From assembly GCA_021272315.1 (NCBI GenBank), contig JAJSLI010000100.1, positions 1 through 32,312 on the forward strand: a stretch of DNA of 32,312 bases, in the 5' to 3' direction. The notes beneath the pieces are model-generated. The model saw only the letters and a list, made by a program, of their open reading frames with translations, was not told the DNA's origin and made no database searches. The translations under genes and the position numbers were made by a program. Shown piece after piece: positions 14,042-22,196 of the stretch (positions are counted from its first letter, which is position 1; each line of letters starts with the position of its first letter). This DNA is from Methylacidiphilales bacterium. GTDB taxonomy: Bacteria; Verrucomicrobiota; Verrucomicrobiia; Methylacidiphilales; UBA1321.

Positions 14042-16672
14042 ATGAACTTTCCCATTTTCAAACATGGCCTCGCCGCGGTTTTGGTTCTGATTTCCAGTTG
14101 GCCTCTCCATGCCATCGAGACCGCCCGCATCGACGACTCAACCGGCGCACCCCGCATCCTGATCGACGGCAAACCGGTCCGCGCGCGCATCTTCTTCGGC
14201 AATGCGGGCAGGGCCCCCTTGACGATCGGGCCGGAAGCGCAACAAATCTCCTTCGATTTTACGGCCCTCGGCACGGCAGCTGACGGTACCATGCATTTTC
14301 GCTTCGGACAGCAACCCGGCGAGGTTTACCTTGGCAACATTCACGTCGTCGACCTCGACACCCAGCAGGATGTCATTCCGCTCTCCAACTTCGAAGGTGG
14401 CATGGACGCGATCAACCGCGATTGGACGCACTGGCCGCAGGGTGCTCAAGACACGGTCGGTACCATCGGGGCTGCACCCGGCGCGGGACCCGACGGATCG
14501 ACCGCGCTGCATATCACACTGCAAAATCCTCCCTCGGGCGCATGGCCCGACTTTCATCTTTATCACAATACCAATCTTTCTTTCGTCAAAGGCCATCATT
14601 ATCACGTCAGTTTCTGGGTGCGGTCTGACGCCAATCGCAGCCTGACCGTCGCCTTTTATCAACCCGGCAATCCCTTCATCTTCCTCGGCGGCACCGATGT
14701 CTTTACGTCCCAGATCAAAATGGCGGCCGCGGCCGGAGCGCCGTTCGTCAGTTTCGGCCTGGATGCTCCCTGGCCTCCCCCCGGAACTCCTCCCGACTGG
14801 GGAGGCATCGACGGCGCCTTCGAGCAGATTCTTGCCGCGAACCCGAACGCGCTTATTATTCCCCGCGTCACCGTGTGGCCACCCAAGTGGTGGATCCAGG
14901 CGCATCCCGACGATATCATGGTTTGGGATGGATATGACCCGGCCAATGACACGAACCCGGGCAATGCCGCCTCGCCCCTGTATCGCCACGATGCCGCCGA
15001 GGCCTTGACCGCGCTTATCACCCATTGCGAGGAAAAATACGGCAGCCACATCGCCGGGTATCATGTCGCCGGACAAAGTTCCGCCGAATGGTTTTACTGC
15101 GGAACCTGGGCCAAGCCCCTGAACGGCTATGCCAAGGCCGACCTGATCGCATGGCAAAAGTGGCTCCAGGCGCGCTATTCGAGCGATGAAGCGTTGCAGG
15201 CCGCGTGGCACCAACCCGGAGCAACGCTCGCTTCCGCCCAGGTCCCGACACCGGAAGCGCGCCGGGCCGCCCCAGCCGGGGTGTTTCGCGATCCGGCCAC
15301 GGAACAACCGATCATCGATTTCACCGAATTTCAGCAGCAAATGATGGCCGACTGCATTTGCGAACTGGCGCACGCGGCGAGGCAGGCCTCGCATGGCCGC
15401 AAGCTGGTTCTTTTCTTCTACGGTTATGTTTTCGAATTTGCCTATGTTCAGAACGGTCCCGGCATTTCGGGCCATTATGCTCTGCGGCAGGTTTTGCAGT
15501 CGCCCGACATCGATATCCTCTGCTCGCCCCTCTCGTATACCGATCGCGGGCTCGACGGCAGCGCGCCGATCATGACGCCCGCCGAAAGCATCGCCCTGGC
15601 CGGAAAAATGTATCTCGTGGAAGACGACACTTCCACCTATCTCGCGATGGGCAGTTTTGCCGGAGTCGATCAGGGCCTCAAGACGGTCGAAGACAGCCGG
15701 CAAACCCTCCTGCGCAATACCGCCGAATGCGCCCTGCGTAATTTCGCCACCTGGTGGATGGATTTGGGCGGGAACGGCTGGTTCAATGATCCTCGTCTCT
15801 GGCAGGAGATGGCGCGGCTGAACGCGCTCGACCAACCACTGCTCGATCATCCCACGCCCTATTGTCCCGAAGTCGCCGCCGTCATCGATCCGGACAGCAT
15901 GATGCGCGTGGCTTCCTGGGGCAGCAACGTAACTGGACCGGGAGTCTCGGCCGCGCGCGTCGCTCTCGGCCGACTCGGCGCGCCCTATGGCCAGTATCTG
16001 CTGGATGACGTTATCGCCGGACGGGTGAAGGCGAAGCTCTATGTCTTTCTCGCGGCCTGGCATTTGTCGCCGGAACAGCGCCAAAAGCTTCTTGCCGCCA
16101 CCCGCGGCAGTACCTGCATCTGGTGCTATGCCCCCGGTTATCAGGAAGGGGACCACACCTCGCTCGACGCGATGCGCGAACTGACCGGCTTTACCCTGAA
16201 AATGATTTCGGGCGTAAACGCATGGGCCGAGCCAACCGCGCTGGGCTCGCAGTCCAGCCTGCCTCCTTTCGGCCTGAAACAAACCGTCGAGCCTCTTTTT
16301 GCCGCGACCGACGCGGGCACCGATGAAAGCCTGGCGGCTTATTCCGATGGCTCGACCGCAGTGGCCGTGCGCACCACCAACATGGGGACTTCGATTTTTA
16401 CCGGTCCCCCGGGATTGACCCCCGGCTTGCTCCGCTTCGCCGCCCGACTGGCGAAGGTCCATCTTTACACGCAGACCGACTGCACGGTCTTTGCGAACGG
16501 CCCTTACCTGGTCCTTCATTCGCTGCGGGAAGGCCCCCTTCAGATCGACACCGGCCGATCCTCGCCCATTCACGATGTGCTGACTGGTGAAACGTTGGGT
16601 AACGGCCCTCAATTGTCCTTACCGCTCAAAAACGGTGAGACTCGCGTTTTGGAGATCGGGCAAGTTCAATAA
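14042..16672 (+). CDS. Secreted clan GH-A-like glycoside hydrolase (beta-galactosidase/GH42-like)
   Basis: This 876-residue protein has a signal peptide (to about residue 24, W-P-L-H-A), an N-terminal beta-sandwich resembling a CBM4/9 carbohydrate module (about 60-220, including H-Y-H-V-S-F-W-V-R-S), a TIM-barrel (about 225-620) and a C-terminal region with a trimerisation-like fold as in GH42 (about 630-790). Candidate catalytic glutamates are E349 in G-Q-S-S-A-E-W-F (acid/base) and E527 in M-Y-L-V-E-D-D-T (nucleophile), spaced as expected for clan GH-A. I recognise relatives in Verrucomicrobia and Planctomycetes annotated only as beta-galactosidase or hypothetical. Export suggests periplasmic or surface glycan cleavage, with products taken up by the adjacent symporter. 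Substrate not determinable. Confidence 0.75.
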   Translation: MNFPIFKHGLAAVLVLISSWPLHAIETARIDDSTGAPRILIDGKPVRARIFFGNAGRAPLTIGPEAQQISFDFTALGTAADGTMHFRFGQQPGEVYLGNIHVVDLDTQQDVIPLSNFEGGMDAINRDWTHWPQGAQDTVGTIGAAPGAGPDGSTALHITLQNPPSGAWPDFHLYHNTNLSFVKGHHYHVSFWVRSDANRSLTVAFYQPGNPFIFLGGTDVFTSQIKMAAAAGAPFVSFGLDAPWPPPGTPPDWGGIDGAFEQILAANPNALIIPRVTVWPPKWWIQAHPDDIMVWDGYDPANDTNPGNAASPLYRHDAAEALTALITHCEEKYGSHIAGYHVAGQSSAEWFYCGTWAKPLNGYAKADLIAWQKWLQARYSSDEALQAAWHQPGATLASAQVPTPEARRAAPAGVFRDPATEQPIIDFTEFQQQMMADCICELAHAARQASHGRKLVLFFYGYVFEFAYVQNGPGISGHYALRQVLQSPDIDILCSPLSYTDRGLDGSAPIMTPAESIALAGKMYLVEDDTSTYLAMGSFAGVDQGLKTVEDSRQTLLRNTAECALRNFATWWMDLGGNGWFNDPRLWQEMARLNALDQPLLDHPTPYCPEVAAVIDPDSMMRVASWGSNVTGPGVSAARVALGRLGAPYGQYLLDDVIAGRVKAKLYVFLAAWHLSPEQRQKLLAATRGSTCIWCYAPGYQEGDHTSLDAMRELTGFTLKMISGVNAWAEPTALGSQSSLPPFGLKQTVEPLFAATDAGTDESLAAYSDGSTAVAVRTTNMGTSIFTGPPGLTPGLLRFAARLAKVHLYTQTDCTVFANGPYLVLHSLREGPLQIDTGRSSPIHDVLTGETLGNGPQLSLPLKNGETRVLEIGQVQ

Positions 16673-16733
16673 TGCCATTTTAGCAAACGGGCCCTCCAAT
16701 CAGTCGCACGGGACGCGCTCAGCTCCCTTTTTT

Positions 16734-18206
16734 ATGGATTCTCCAAAACGCCCCGACGCTTCGTTCCCGCAAATGGTGAGTTACGGCATTGGCGAATGCG
16801 CGAATTCCCTGGTAATGAACGGCATTTTTGGATTCGCCATGCTGTTTTACACCAAAGCGCTGGGACTCCAGCCCGAATGGGCCGGCCTTGCCATGTCCGT
16901 GTCAATTTTTTGGGAGGCCTTCACGGAGCCGGTGATGGGCCACATCAGCGATAATACCCGCAGCCGCTGGGGCCGGCGGCATCCCTATATGATCGTTGGA
17001 GGCGCGTTGATGGCACTCTGTTCCTATTTGATCTGGGCCGTGCCGGTGGAGTTCCGCACCAGCCAGATGTCGATTTTTTGGTATCTGGTATCTGTGAATC
17101 TACTCCTGCGCACGGGGCTGACGCTGTTCTGCATTCCCTACGGGGCGCTGGGCTTCGAGATGTGTAATGACTACCACGGCCGATCCAAGCTTCAGGGAAC
17201 TCGAAGCATTATAAATATGATTGCAAATTTTGCCGGGCCGGCCATGGCCTGGACATTCTTTTTCGAAGATAAAGACGGTGTGCAGGCGACCACCGTGGCC
17301 GCGAATTACTTGAGAATGGGAAGCGCCTTCGCGGTGGCCACGGCGATCAGCGTGTGCATTGTCGTCATACTTACCTTTCACTGGCATGAGGATACCCGGC
17401 AGGCCCCGAGCCGTATCGAGGGCGGGGGCATCGGCGGTTTTTTGCGGGACATGAAGCAAATTATTCTCGATCCCTACCCGCGCTGGGTATTCGTCTTCAT
17501 CGTCATCATCACCCTCGCGACGGGGCTGGTCGGCTTCCTGCAGATTTTTGTGTATGACGATTTCATGCGGTTTCCAGCGGTGGAAAAATCCATTGCCCAC
17601 GGGGGTACGATGGCGGGCTTTGCCCTGGGATCGGCCTTGGCCATCGGGTTGTCCAAGCGCTTCGATAGAAGGGGCACCGTGTTCTTCGGCTGTCTGGTAA
17701 GTGCTTGCTGTAATATTATACTCGCCGTGCTTTTCCTCACGGGTTGGGTCGCGACAAACGCCGTCTGGCATTGGGGCGCCTTTCCTATTCCCGCGGCCTT
17801 GATTCTTTTTGTCATTTTCAATACCGGCTACTGGATGGGTATCGGTATCTTGGGGCCGATGTTGGCGGCCATGGTGTCCGATATCGCGGAGATTCATTTG
17901 CTCCAGACCGGAGAAAATAAGGACGGCGGCTATGCTGCTGTCAGTAGTTTGGCGGGTCGCGTGGCCTCGTCTTTCAGCTTTATTGTAATGGGTTGGTCCT
18001 TGAATTGGATTGGTTACAAGGTTCCCACCGGGGCGGGGAAGGTGGTCCAAACGGGGCAGGCCCTGTGGAATTTGGGAATGGTCACATTCGTCATTGGCGC
18101 GGTCATAGCCGCTCTCGCTTCACTGGCTATTTGGAAATACCCGGTCAACAAAAAGTTCCTGGAAGATATGCGGGCTGGTTCGCCTAAGAGTGCGTCTGGA
18201 AAGTAG
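16734..18206 (+). CDS. GPH-family (glycoside-pentoside-hexuronide) sugar:cation symporter
   Basis: This 490-residue inner-membrane protein has 12 predicted membrane segments and the GPH/MFS_2 loop signature G-H-I-S-D-N-T-R-S-R-W-G-R-R-H-P-Y (about 75-91). Relatives such as MelB, XylP and UidB move glycosides or uronides with H+ or Na+. ATG 16734 starts M-D-S-P-K just ahead of the first helix; the frame is open further upstream into the glycoside hydrolase gene but without homology. It begins 61 bp after the hydrolase stop and should import that enzyme's products. The specific sugar cannot be read from sequence. Confidence 0.87.
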   Translation: MDSPKRPDASFPQMVSYGIGECANSLVMNGIFGFAMLFYTKALGLQPEWAGLAMSVSIFWEAFTEPVMGHISDNTRSRWGRRHPYMIVGGALMALCSYLIWAVPVEFRTSQMSIFWYLVSVNLLLRTGLTLFCIPYGALGFEMCNDYHGRSKLQGTRSIINMIANFAGPAMAWTFFFEDKDGVQATTVAANYLRMGSAFAVATAISVCIVVILTFHWHEDTRQAPSRIEGGGIGGFLRDMKQIILDPYPRWVFVFIVIITLATGLVGFLQIFVYDDFMRFPAVEKSIAHGGTMAGFALGSALAIGLSKRFDRRGTVFFGCLVSACCNIILAVLFLTGWVATNAVWHWGAFPIPAALILFVIFNTGYWMGIGILGPMLAAMVSDIAEIHLLQTGENKDGGYAAVSSLAGRVASSFSFIVMGWSLNWIGYKVPTGAGKVVQTGQALWNLGMVTFVIGAVIAALASLAIWKYPVNKKFLEDMRAGSPKSASGK

Positions 18207-18274
18207 GCGCAGTTTAAACGCAATCGCCCGATCAGAAATGAATTCGGATGGGATATGTTTATGCTCTTTTAGGA

Positions 18275-18290
18275 CATGGCTACTGCCATG
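18275..18290. promoter_or_regulatory. Perfect inverted repeat upstream of the second URO-D-like gene
   Basis: CATGGC (18275-18280), TACT, then GCCATG (18285-18290) is a perfect 6-bp dyad about 40 bp upstream of a TATAAT box. It could be a regulator operator for the downstream gene or a small hairpin ending the symporter transcript (no T-tract follows, favouring an operator). Confidence 0.35.
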
Positions 18291-18331
18291 AGTACGACTT
18301 ATGATTCGCTGTGCTTATTCCATTGGATACT

Positions 18332-18337
18332 TATAAT
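18332..18337 (+). promoter_or_regulatory. TATAAT -10 box before the second URO-D-like gene
   Basis: An exact TATAAT lies 20 bp before ATG 18358. No good -35 sits 16-18 bp upstream, so activation by a regulator at the nearby dyad is plausible. The implied leader is only about 13 nt with no Shine-Dalgarno. Confidence 0.35.
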
Positions 18338-18357
18338 TCCATGTTCGATCCACGATC

Positions 18358-19449
18358 ATGAAAACCGTGACAACACTGACGGGACAGGAACGCGTGGACC
18401 GATGTTTCGCCCGCAGGGAGCATGACCGGTTTCCGCGGTATGAATCCTTTTGGCCGGAAACCATTGAGCGCTGGCAGAACGAGGGATTGATTGGAGATCA
18501 CGAGACGGTGCTCAATTTTTTGGAAGGCGACTTTCAAGGCCTGTGCTGGATTTGGCCCAAAGCCATTCCCACGCAAAACGAGATCGTCCAAATGGATGAA
18601 AAAACCCGCGTGGTTCGGGACGGCAACGGGAAACTCGTCCGCTACTGGCGCGGCAAAAGCGGAACGCCCGAACATCTTGGGTTTGACTGCGACAGCCGCG
18701 AAAAGTGGGAGAAAATTTACAAGCCTTCCCTCCTCAACAGCGGCTTGCAGGTGGATCCCGAGGCCGTTTGGCGAAGCTACGTTCAAGGACGCAAGCTTGG
18801 GCGCTGGTGTCACCTGACCGGGGCGGAAGTCTTCGAGGAACTCCGTGACCTCCTGGGAGACATCAACGGCTTGATCGCAATGGCGGAAGAGCCCGAGTGG
18901 GTGGAGGACATCGCGGCGACGTTCACCAACGTTCTCCTGCGTAATTTCGACGCCTGCATGGCAACGGGTATCCAGCCTGACGGACTCTGGATTTATGGCG
19001 ACATGGCCTATAACCACGCCACCATGTGCTCGCCGCAGATGTACCGGGACATTGTCTGGCCCTGTCACAAGCGGCTGGCCGACTGGGCGCATGCCCATGG
19101 CATGAAATTTATTTACCACACCGATGGCGACGTGAACCGGGTCCTCGATCTCTATATTGAAGCGGGCGTTGACGCCCTCCAGCCCCTCGAGTGCAAAGCC
19201 GGGATGGATATCCGGAACCTGCTGCCCAAGTATGGGGACCGCCTCTGCTTTTTCGGCAACATCGACGTCATGAAAATGATTCCGAACGATCTTGACCTCA
19301 TTGAGGAGGAAATTGTTTCAAAATTTGCCATAGCCAAAAAAACGGGGAGCTATATCTACCACTCGGATCACTCTGTCCCGCCGCAAGTCTCCTGGAAAAC
19401 CTATCAAGCCATCATCGAGTTGATTAAAAGGCACGGGACCTACGACTAA
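18358..19449 (+). CDS. Uroporphyrinogen decarboxylase-like (URO-D superfamily) protein, copy 2
   Basis: This 363-residue TIM-barrel protein opens with T-G-Q-E-R-V-D-R-C-F-A-R-R-E-H-D-R-F-P-R, the typical N-terminus of non-HemE URO-D-like proteins, and has I-Y-G-D-M-A-Y-N-H-A-T-M-C-S-P-Q-M-Y in the barrel. At the place where copy 1 has H-S-C-G-D it reads H-T-D-G-D (H254, D256), so the metal-binding Cys is replaced by Asp. It ends in an H-S-D-H-S-V-P-P loop. The two copies are clearly divergent, not a recent duplication. It follows the GPH symporter with its own candidate promoter and dyad. A role in modified-sugar metabolism is inferred from context; the reaction is unknown. Confidence 0.8.
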   Translation: MKTVTTLTGQERVDRCFARREHDRFPRYESFWPETIERWQNEGLIGDHETVLNFLEGDFQGLCWIWPKAIPTQNEIVQMDEKTRVVRDGNGKLVRYWRGKSGTPEHLGFDCDSREKWEKIYKPSLLNSGLQVDPEAVWRSYVQGRKLGRWCHLTGAEVFEELRDLLGDINGLIAMAEEPEWVEDIAATFTNVLLRNFDACMATGIQPDGLWIYGDMAYNHATMCSPQMYRDIVWPCHKRLADWAHAHGMKFIYHTDGDVNRVLDLYIEAGVDALQPLECKAGMDIRNLLPKYGDRLCFFGNIDVMKMIPNDLDLIEEEIVSKFAIAKKTGSYIYHSDHSVPPQVSWKTYQAIIELIKRHGTYD

Positions 19450-19601
19450 CTCGCGAAGAAACGGCCACCGAGTCAAAAGGCCTATCCGTCGTCTTAACAC
19501 GAAATTACCGGGCGGATGGCCGGCGTAAATCGTGAGGATTGATCTCCTTAAATCCGCATTTTGAACTTTGATTACGGCCTTGTGGGTGATTCTCTGGGAG
19601 A

Positions 19602-20993
19602 ATGCGCCCTGCAACGCCACTTCCCCGGAGCGTTGTGAGTGCGCGGCGGCGGAGACGCCATACCTGCGTCTTGAAGGGAGGCTTATGGCTGCTCTTCCTT
19701 GCCTCCATCGGCTTAAGGATCGGCCATTATGCCAGTCCCTACCGGCTGGACTACGTAAACGATATCGAGGCGCACATGATTTATATCCACTATGTCCGCG
19801 ATCATTGGGCCGCGCCGCCCGTGAGCGACGCTTTTGAGTTTCCGCAGGAGCCCGCCTACTACTGGCTGGCTGCGCCGTTCTATAATCCGGCCTTGGATGA
19901 GGCGGAAAACCAGACGGGCATCGCGAGGGTGGGGCTGGTGATTTCCCTGGCGGGATTGGGCCTGTTGTTTGGCTCGCTGCGGTATCTTTCGTCCTGGCTC
20001 GCGCGTTACGGGTTACTGATTTTCATGGGCCTGACGCCCGCGTTTGTTTTGCGTTCGGATGGCGTGGGCACCGACTGCCTGGCCGCCTTTTTCGGCATAT
20101 TCTATTTCTTCTGTCTACAACGGTTGAACCGGAACCCGGACAAAACCGGCCGTTTCTGGTGGGCGGTGACGGGTTTCATGCTCGAGCTGTTCACCAAGCT
20201 CAACGGGGTGGTGCTGGTGCTCTCGCTACCGTGGCTTTTCTGGCGGTCGTCGCGGGGCGGTGTCTTTACAAAAAAAACGGCGCGGCGCGCGGGCCTCGCG
20301 GGCGCGTTGATCGTCATCTGGCTGGGGCTGTTTTTACATCGCGCCTGGGTCCCGGAGGAAAAGAAATTTCTTCTCTCGAAATGGGCGCCTTTTTGCGCGC
20401 AGGTGATCGACGGGGACCTTTTCGAGTACGCGCTTCATTTCGACCTGCCGAATCTGATCGCCGCGGGCCAGACCTCGATATACGGAAGCAAAGTCCCGCA
20501 GTATGACGCCGCGGTGGACAAGGTCCGGTTTTCCTATCCGACCTGGGTTTTTGGCAACATGCTGATCGGCGACTGGGACTACAATGTCAGCCCGCGGCTG
20601 CTGGGCGCGACCCGTTGCGTAATCATTTTCGGCACGATCTTTCCGTTTGGATTCATCCTTTTCACCGCGGTGGCGCTGTTGGGGCGCCCGATTACGCGGG
20701 AAGCAGGATTTTCCCCGCTGAACAAGACGGCGCTGGCCTTGGTCGTGGGGATGGCGGGCCTTTCCCTCTACTTCACCCTGACCCGGCCCACCGTTTGCTG
20801 CGCCGATTACCGTCTGCAGGCGGTGACGTCGGCTTGGGCGGGCTGGTGTTTCTGCCGGGGCCTGACGGTCTTCCCTCGCGGCGGGGCGCTGCGCATGCTG
20901 GCGATTGTCTTTCTGGCCGGCTACACCGTTTCGTGCCTTTCGCTTTATTATATTCTCCATCACACGCCGAATATCCCCGGCACGTTTTGGTGA
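19602..20993 (+). CDS. GT-C-type membrane glycosyltransferase (PMT/ArnT-like, GT39/GT83 superfamily)
   Basis: This 463-residue protein has about 10-11 hydrophobic segments. Its first extracytoplasmic loop carries Y-V-N-D-I-E-A-H-M-I-Y (acidic GT-C motif), followed by F-P-Q-E-P-A-Y-Y-W-L-A-A, comparable to the Q-P-P-x-Y-Y-W box of ArnT/PMT proteins. Such enzymes transfer a sugar from a polyprenyl-phosphate carrier on the outer face of the inner membrane. ATG 19602 follows a purine-rich GGGAGA, though spacing is very short; the basic N-terminus (R-R-R-R-R-H) before the first helix fits the positive-inside rule. It stands alone with no transport or lipid-carrier partner nearby. Acceptor unknown. 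Confidence 0.7.
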   Translation: MRPATPLPRSVVSARRRRRHTCVLKGGLWLLFLASIGLRIGHYASPYRLDYVNDIEAHMIYIHYVRDHWAAPPVSDAFEFPQEPAYYWLAAPFYNPALDEAENQTGIARVGLVISLAGLGLLFGSLRYLSSWLARYGLLIFMGLTPAFVLRSDGVGTDCLAAFFGIFYFFCLQRLNRNPDKTGRFWWAVTGFMLELFTKLNGVVLVLSLPWLFWRSSRGGVFTKKTARRAGLAGALIVIWLGLFLHRAWVPEEKKFLLSKWAPFCAQVIDGDLFEYALHFDLPNLIAAGQTSIYGSKVPQYDAAVDKVRFSYPTWVFGNMLIGDWDYNVSPRLLGATRCVIIFGTIFPFGFILFTAVALLGRPITREAGFSPLNKTALALVVGMAGLSLYFTLTRPTVCCADYRLQAVTSAWAGWCFCRGLTVFPRGGALRMLAIVFLAGYTVSCLSLYYILHHTPNIPGTFW

Positions 20994-21199
20994 AGGTTCC
21001 GTCCGCGTGCTCCGCTGTTGGGAAACAGGCCGGGTTGGCGTGCGCTTTTTATTTTTGCCGAAGGTGCCTTGCCCCTTCCCCGCTTCTTCACTTTGGCCTT
21101 GCGAGGAAAGGTGAATTGCCCTTAAATAATTTTCAAATCAAGGTGTTCCCGCCCTCTGTGCTTTATTAAAAGCCAAGTATCAGGCGGTTCAGGGTACCC

Positions 21200-22009
21200 A
21201 TGAGAACTTTTCTTTTGCTTTTGGCCTTGGGGTTCCTCCCGGTCCTGGCTGAGGATTGGACGGCGACCGATGGCACCGTTTACAAAGACGTCCAGCTCGT
21301 CAAGCTGAACACGGATTCCATAACGATTACCGATTCGGAAGGCAACGCCACAATTCCTTTTTCCGTTCTTCCTCCCGCCTTGCAAAAAAGATTCGGCTAC
21401 GTCCCTCCCCTCGATCGCATGAAGGTGGTCGCCTCCTGGACTTCGATTACCACGGCCTACGGGAAGGTCATTCCGATCACGAAAGTGACCGAGGTTGACG
21501 CTCATTCCGTGCATTACGAAACCGCCAATGGGGCCGGATCGGTCGAGATTGCCGATTTGCCGGACGATGTTCAAAAATCGTTGGGTTATGATCCTGACGC
21601 CGCCGCGAAGGCCGTGGCCGATGAAAAGGCAAGGGAAGCCGCGACCGATGCGATGATCGCCCAGGTGACAGCTGTCGATAAGGCGGCAAAAAAACTGGCC
21701 GACGAGAACGGGCAAAACACGACGCCTGATTCCACGAATTCCTCCCCATCTGCGACCCTTCAATCCCAGATAACCTCCTTACAGAACCAAATAGCAATAC
21801 TCCAAACAGACGCACAGACGCAAGACGCGGAGGAGTTGGCCGCCTACAATTCCACGTCCAACATCTTTTATAATTCGCAAGGCCAACTGGAGCATCGCCA
21901 AGCGTTGGGGATCAGCCAGCAGGCCCATGATGACCGCGCGCAAATCCAGGCGTTACAATCGCAAATTGACGAGCTTCAAGCCCGATTAAAAAAGTTATTA
22001 TCCATGTAA
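21200..22009 (+). CDS. Secreted protein with duplicated N-terminal module and C-terminal coiled coil
   Basis: This 269-residue protein has a signal peptide (M-R-T-F-L-L-L-L-A-L-G-F-L-P-V-L-A). Residues about 19-70 and 78-133 look like two copies of one short beta module: each starts W-T, has a K-x-x-x-x-x-K-(V/L) strand, a D-x-x-S-(I/V) turn, a G-x-x-x-I/V strand pair, and ends with an L-P ... L-x-x-x-x-G-Y-x-P boundary. The pattern is like small SLA1/SHD1-type repeats common in Planctomycetes and Verrucomicrobia. The remaining ~130 residues are Ala/Gln-rich predicted coiled coil with two heptad blocks. It probably acts in the periplasm or envelope. Function unknown. Confidence 0.7.
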   Translation: MRTFLLLLALGFLPVLAEDWTATDGTVYKDVQLVKLNTDSITITDSEGNATIPFSVLPPALQKRFGYVPPLDRMKVVASWTSITTAYGKVIPITKVTEVDAHSVHYETANGAGSVEIADLPDDVQKSLGYDPDAAAKAVADEKAREAATDAMIAQVTAVDKAAKKLADENGQNTTPDSTNSSPSATLQSQITSLQNQIAILQTDAQTQDAEELAAYNSTSNIFYNSQGQLEHRQALGISQQAHDDRAQIQALQSQIDELQARLKKLLSM

Positions 22010-22196
22010 GTCGGGCATTAAATCGGGACAAGGCCAACGGTCGTTTGAGGCAGCTGCGCACAGAAACAGCGTGACGTCATTCCATGCGACCTGCACCTGT
22101 CAACGGATGAGAGGAACATCAGTCACTGGAGACAGCGGCGGCCACCCCTTTGGCCATCGGCCGCCAGAAGTCTCGTCGTCGGCGATCATTTCGCCC

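Noticed and set aside
14138..16612. An 824-codon open frame antisense to the glycoside hydrolase
   Set aside because: It lies opposite a clearly coding gene with signal peptide, domain matches and catalytic residues. The translation is rich in G, R, and P without recognisable domains, typical of third-position GC bias.
17100..18050. A 316-codon minus-strand frame opposite the GPH symporter
   Set aside because: Shadow frame: the plus strand encodes a 12-TM transporter with family signature, while this one gives a charged, domain-free product.
22136..22165. GGCGGCC ... GGCCGCC inverted repeat near the HtrA gene end as a terminator
   Set aside because: The loop is long (about 15 nt) and no T-tract follows on the minus strand, so it is no better than chance in GC-rich DNA.
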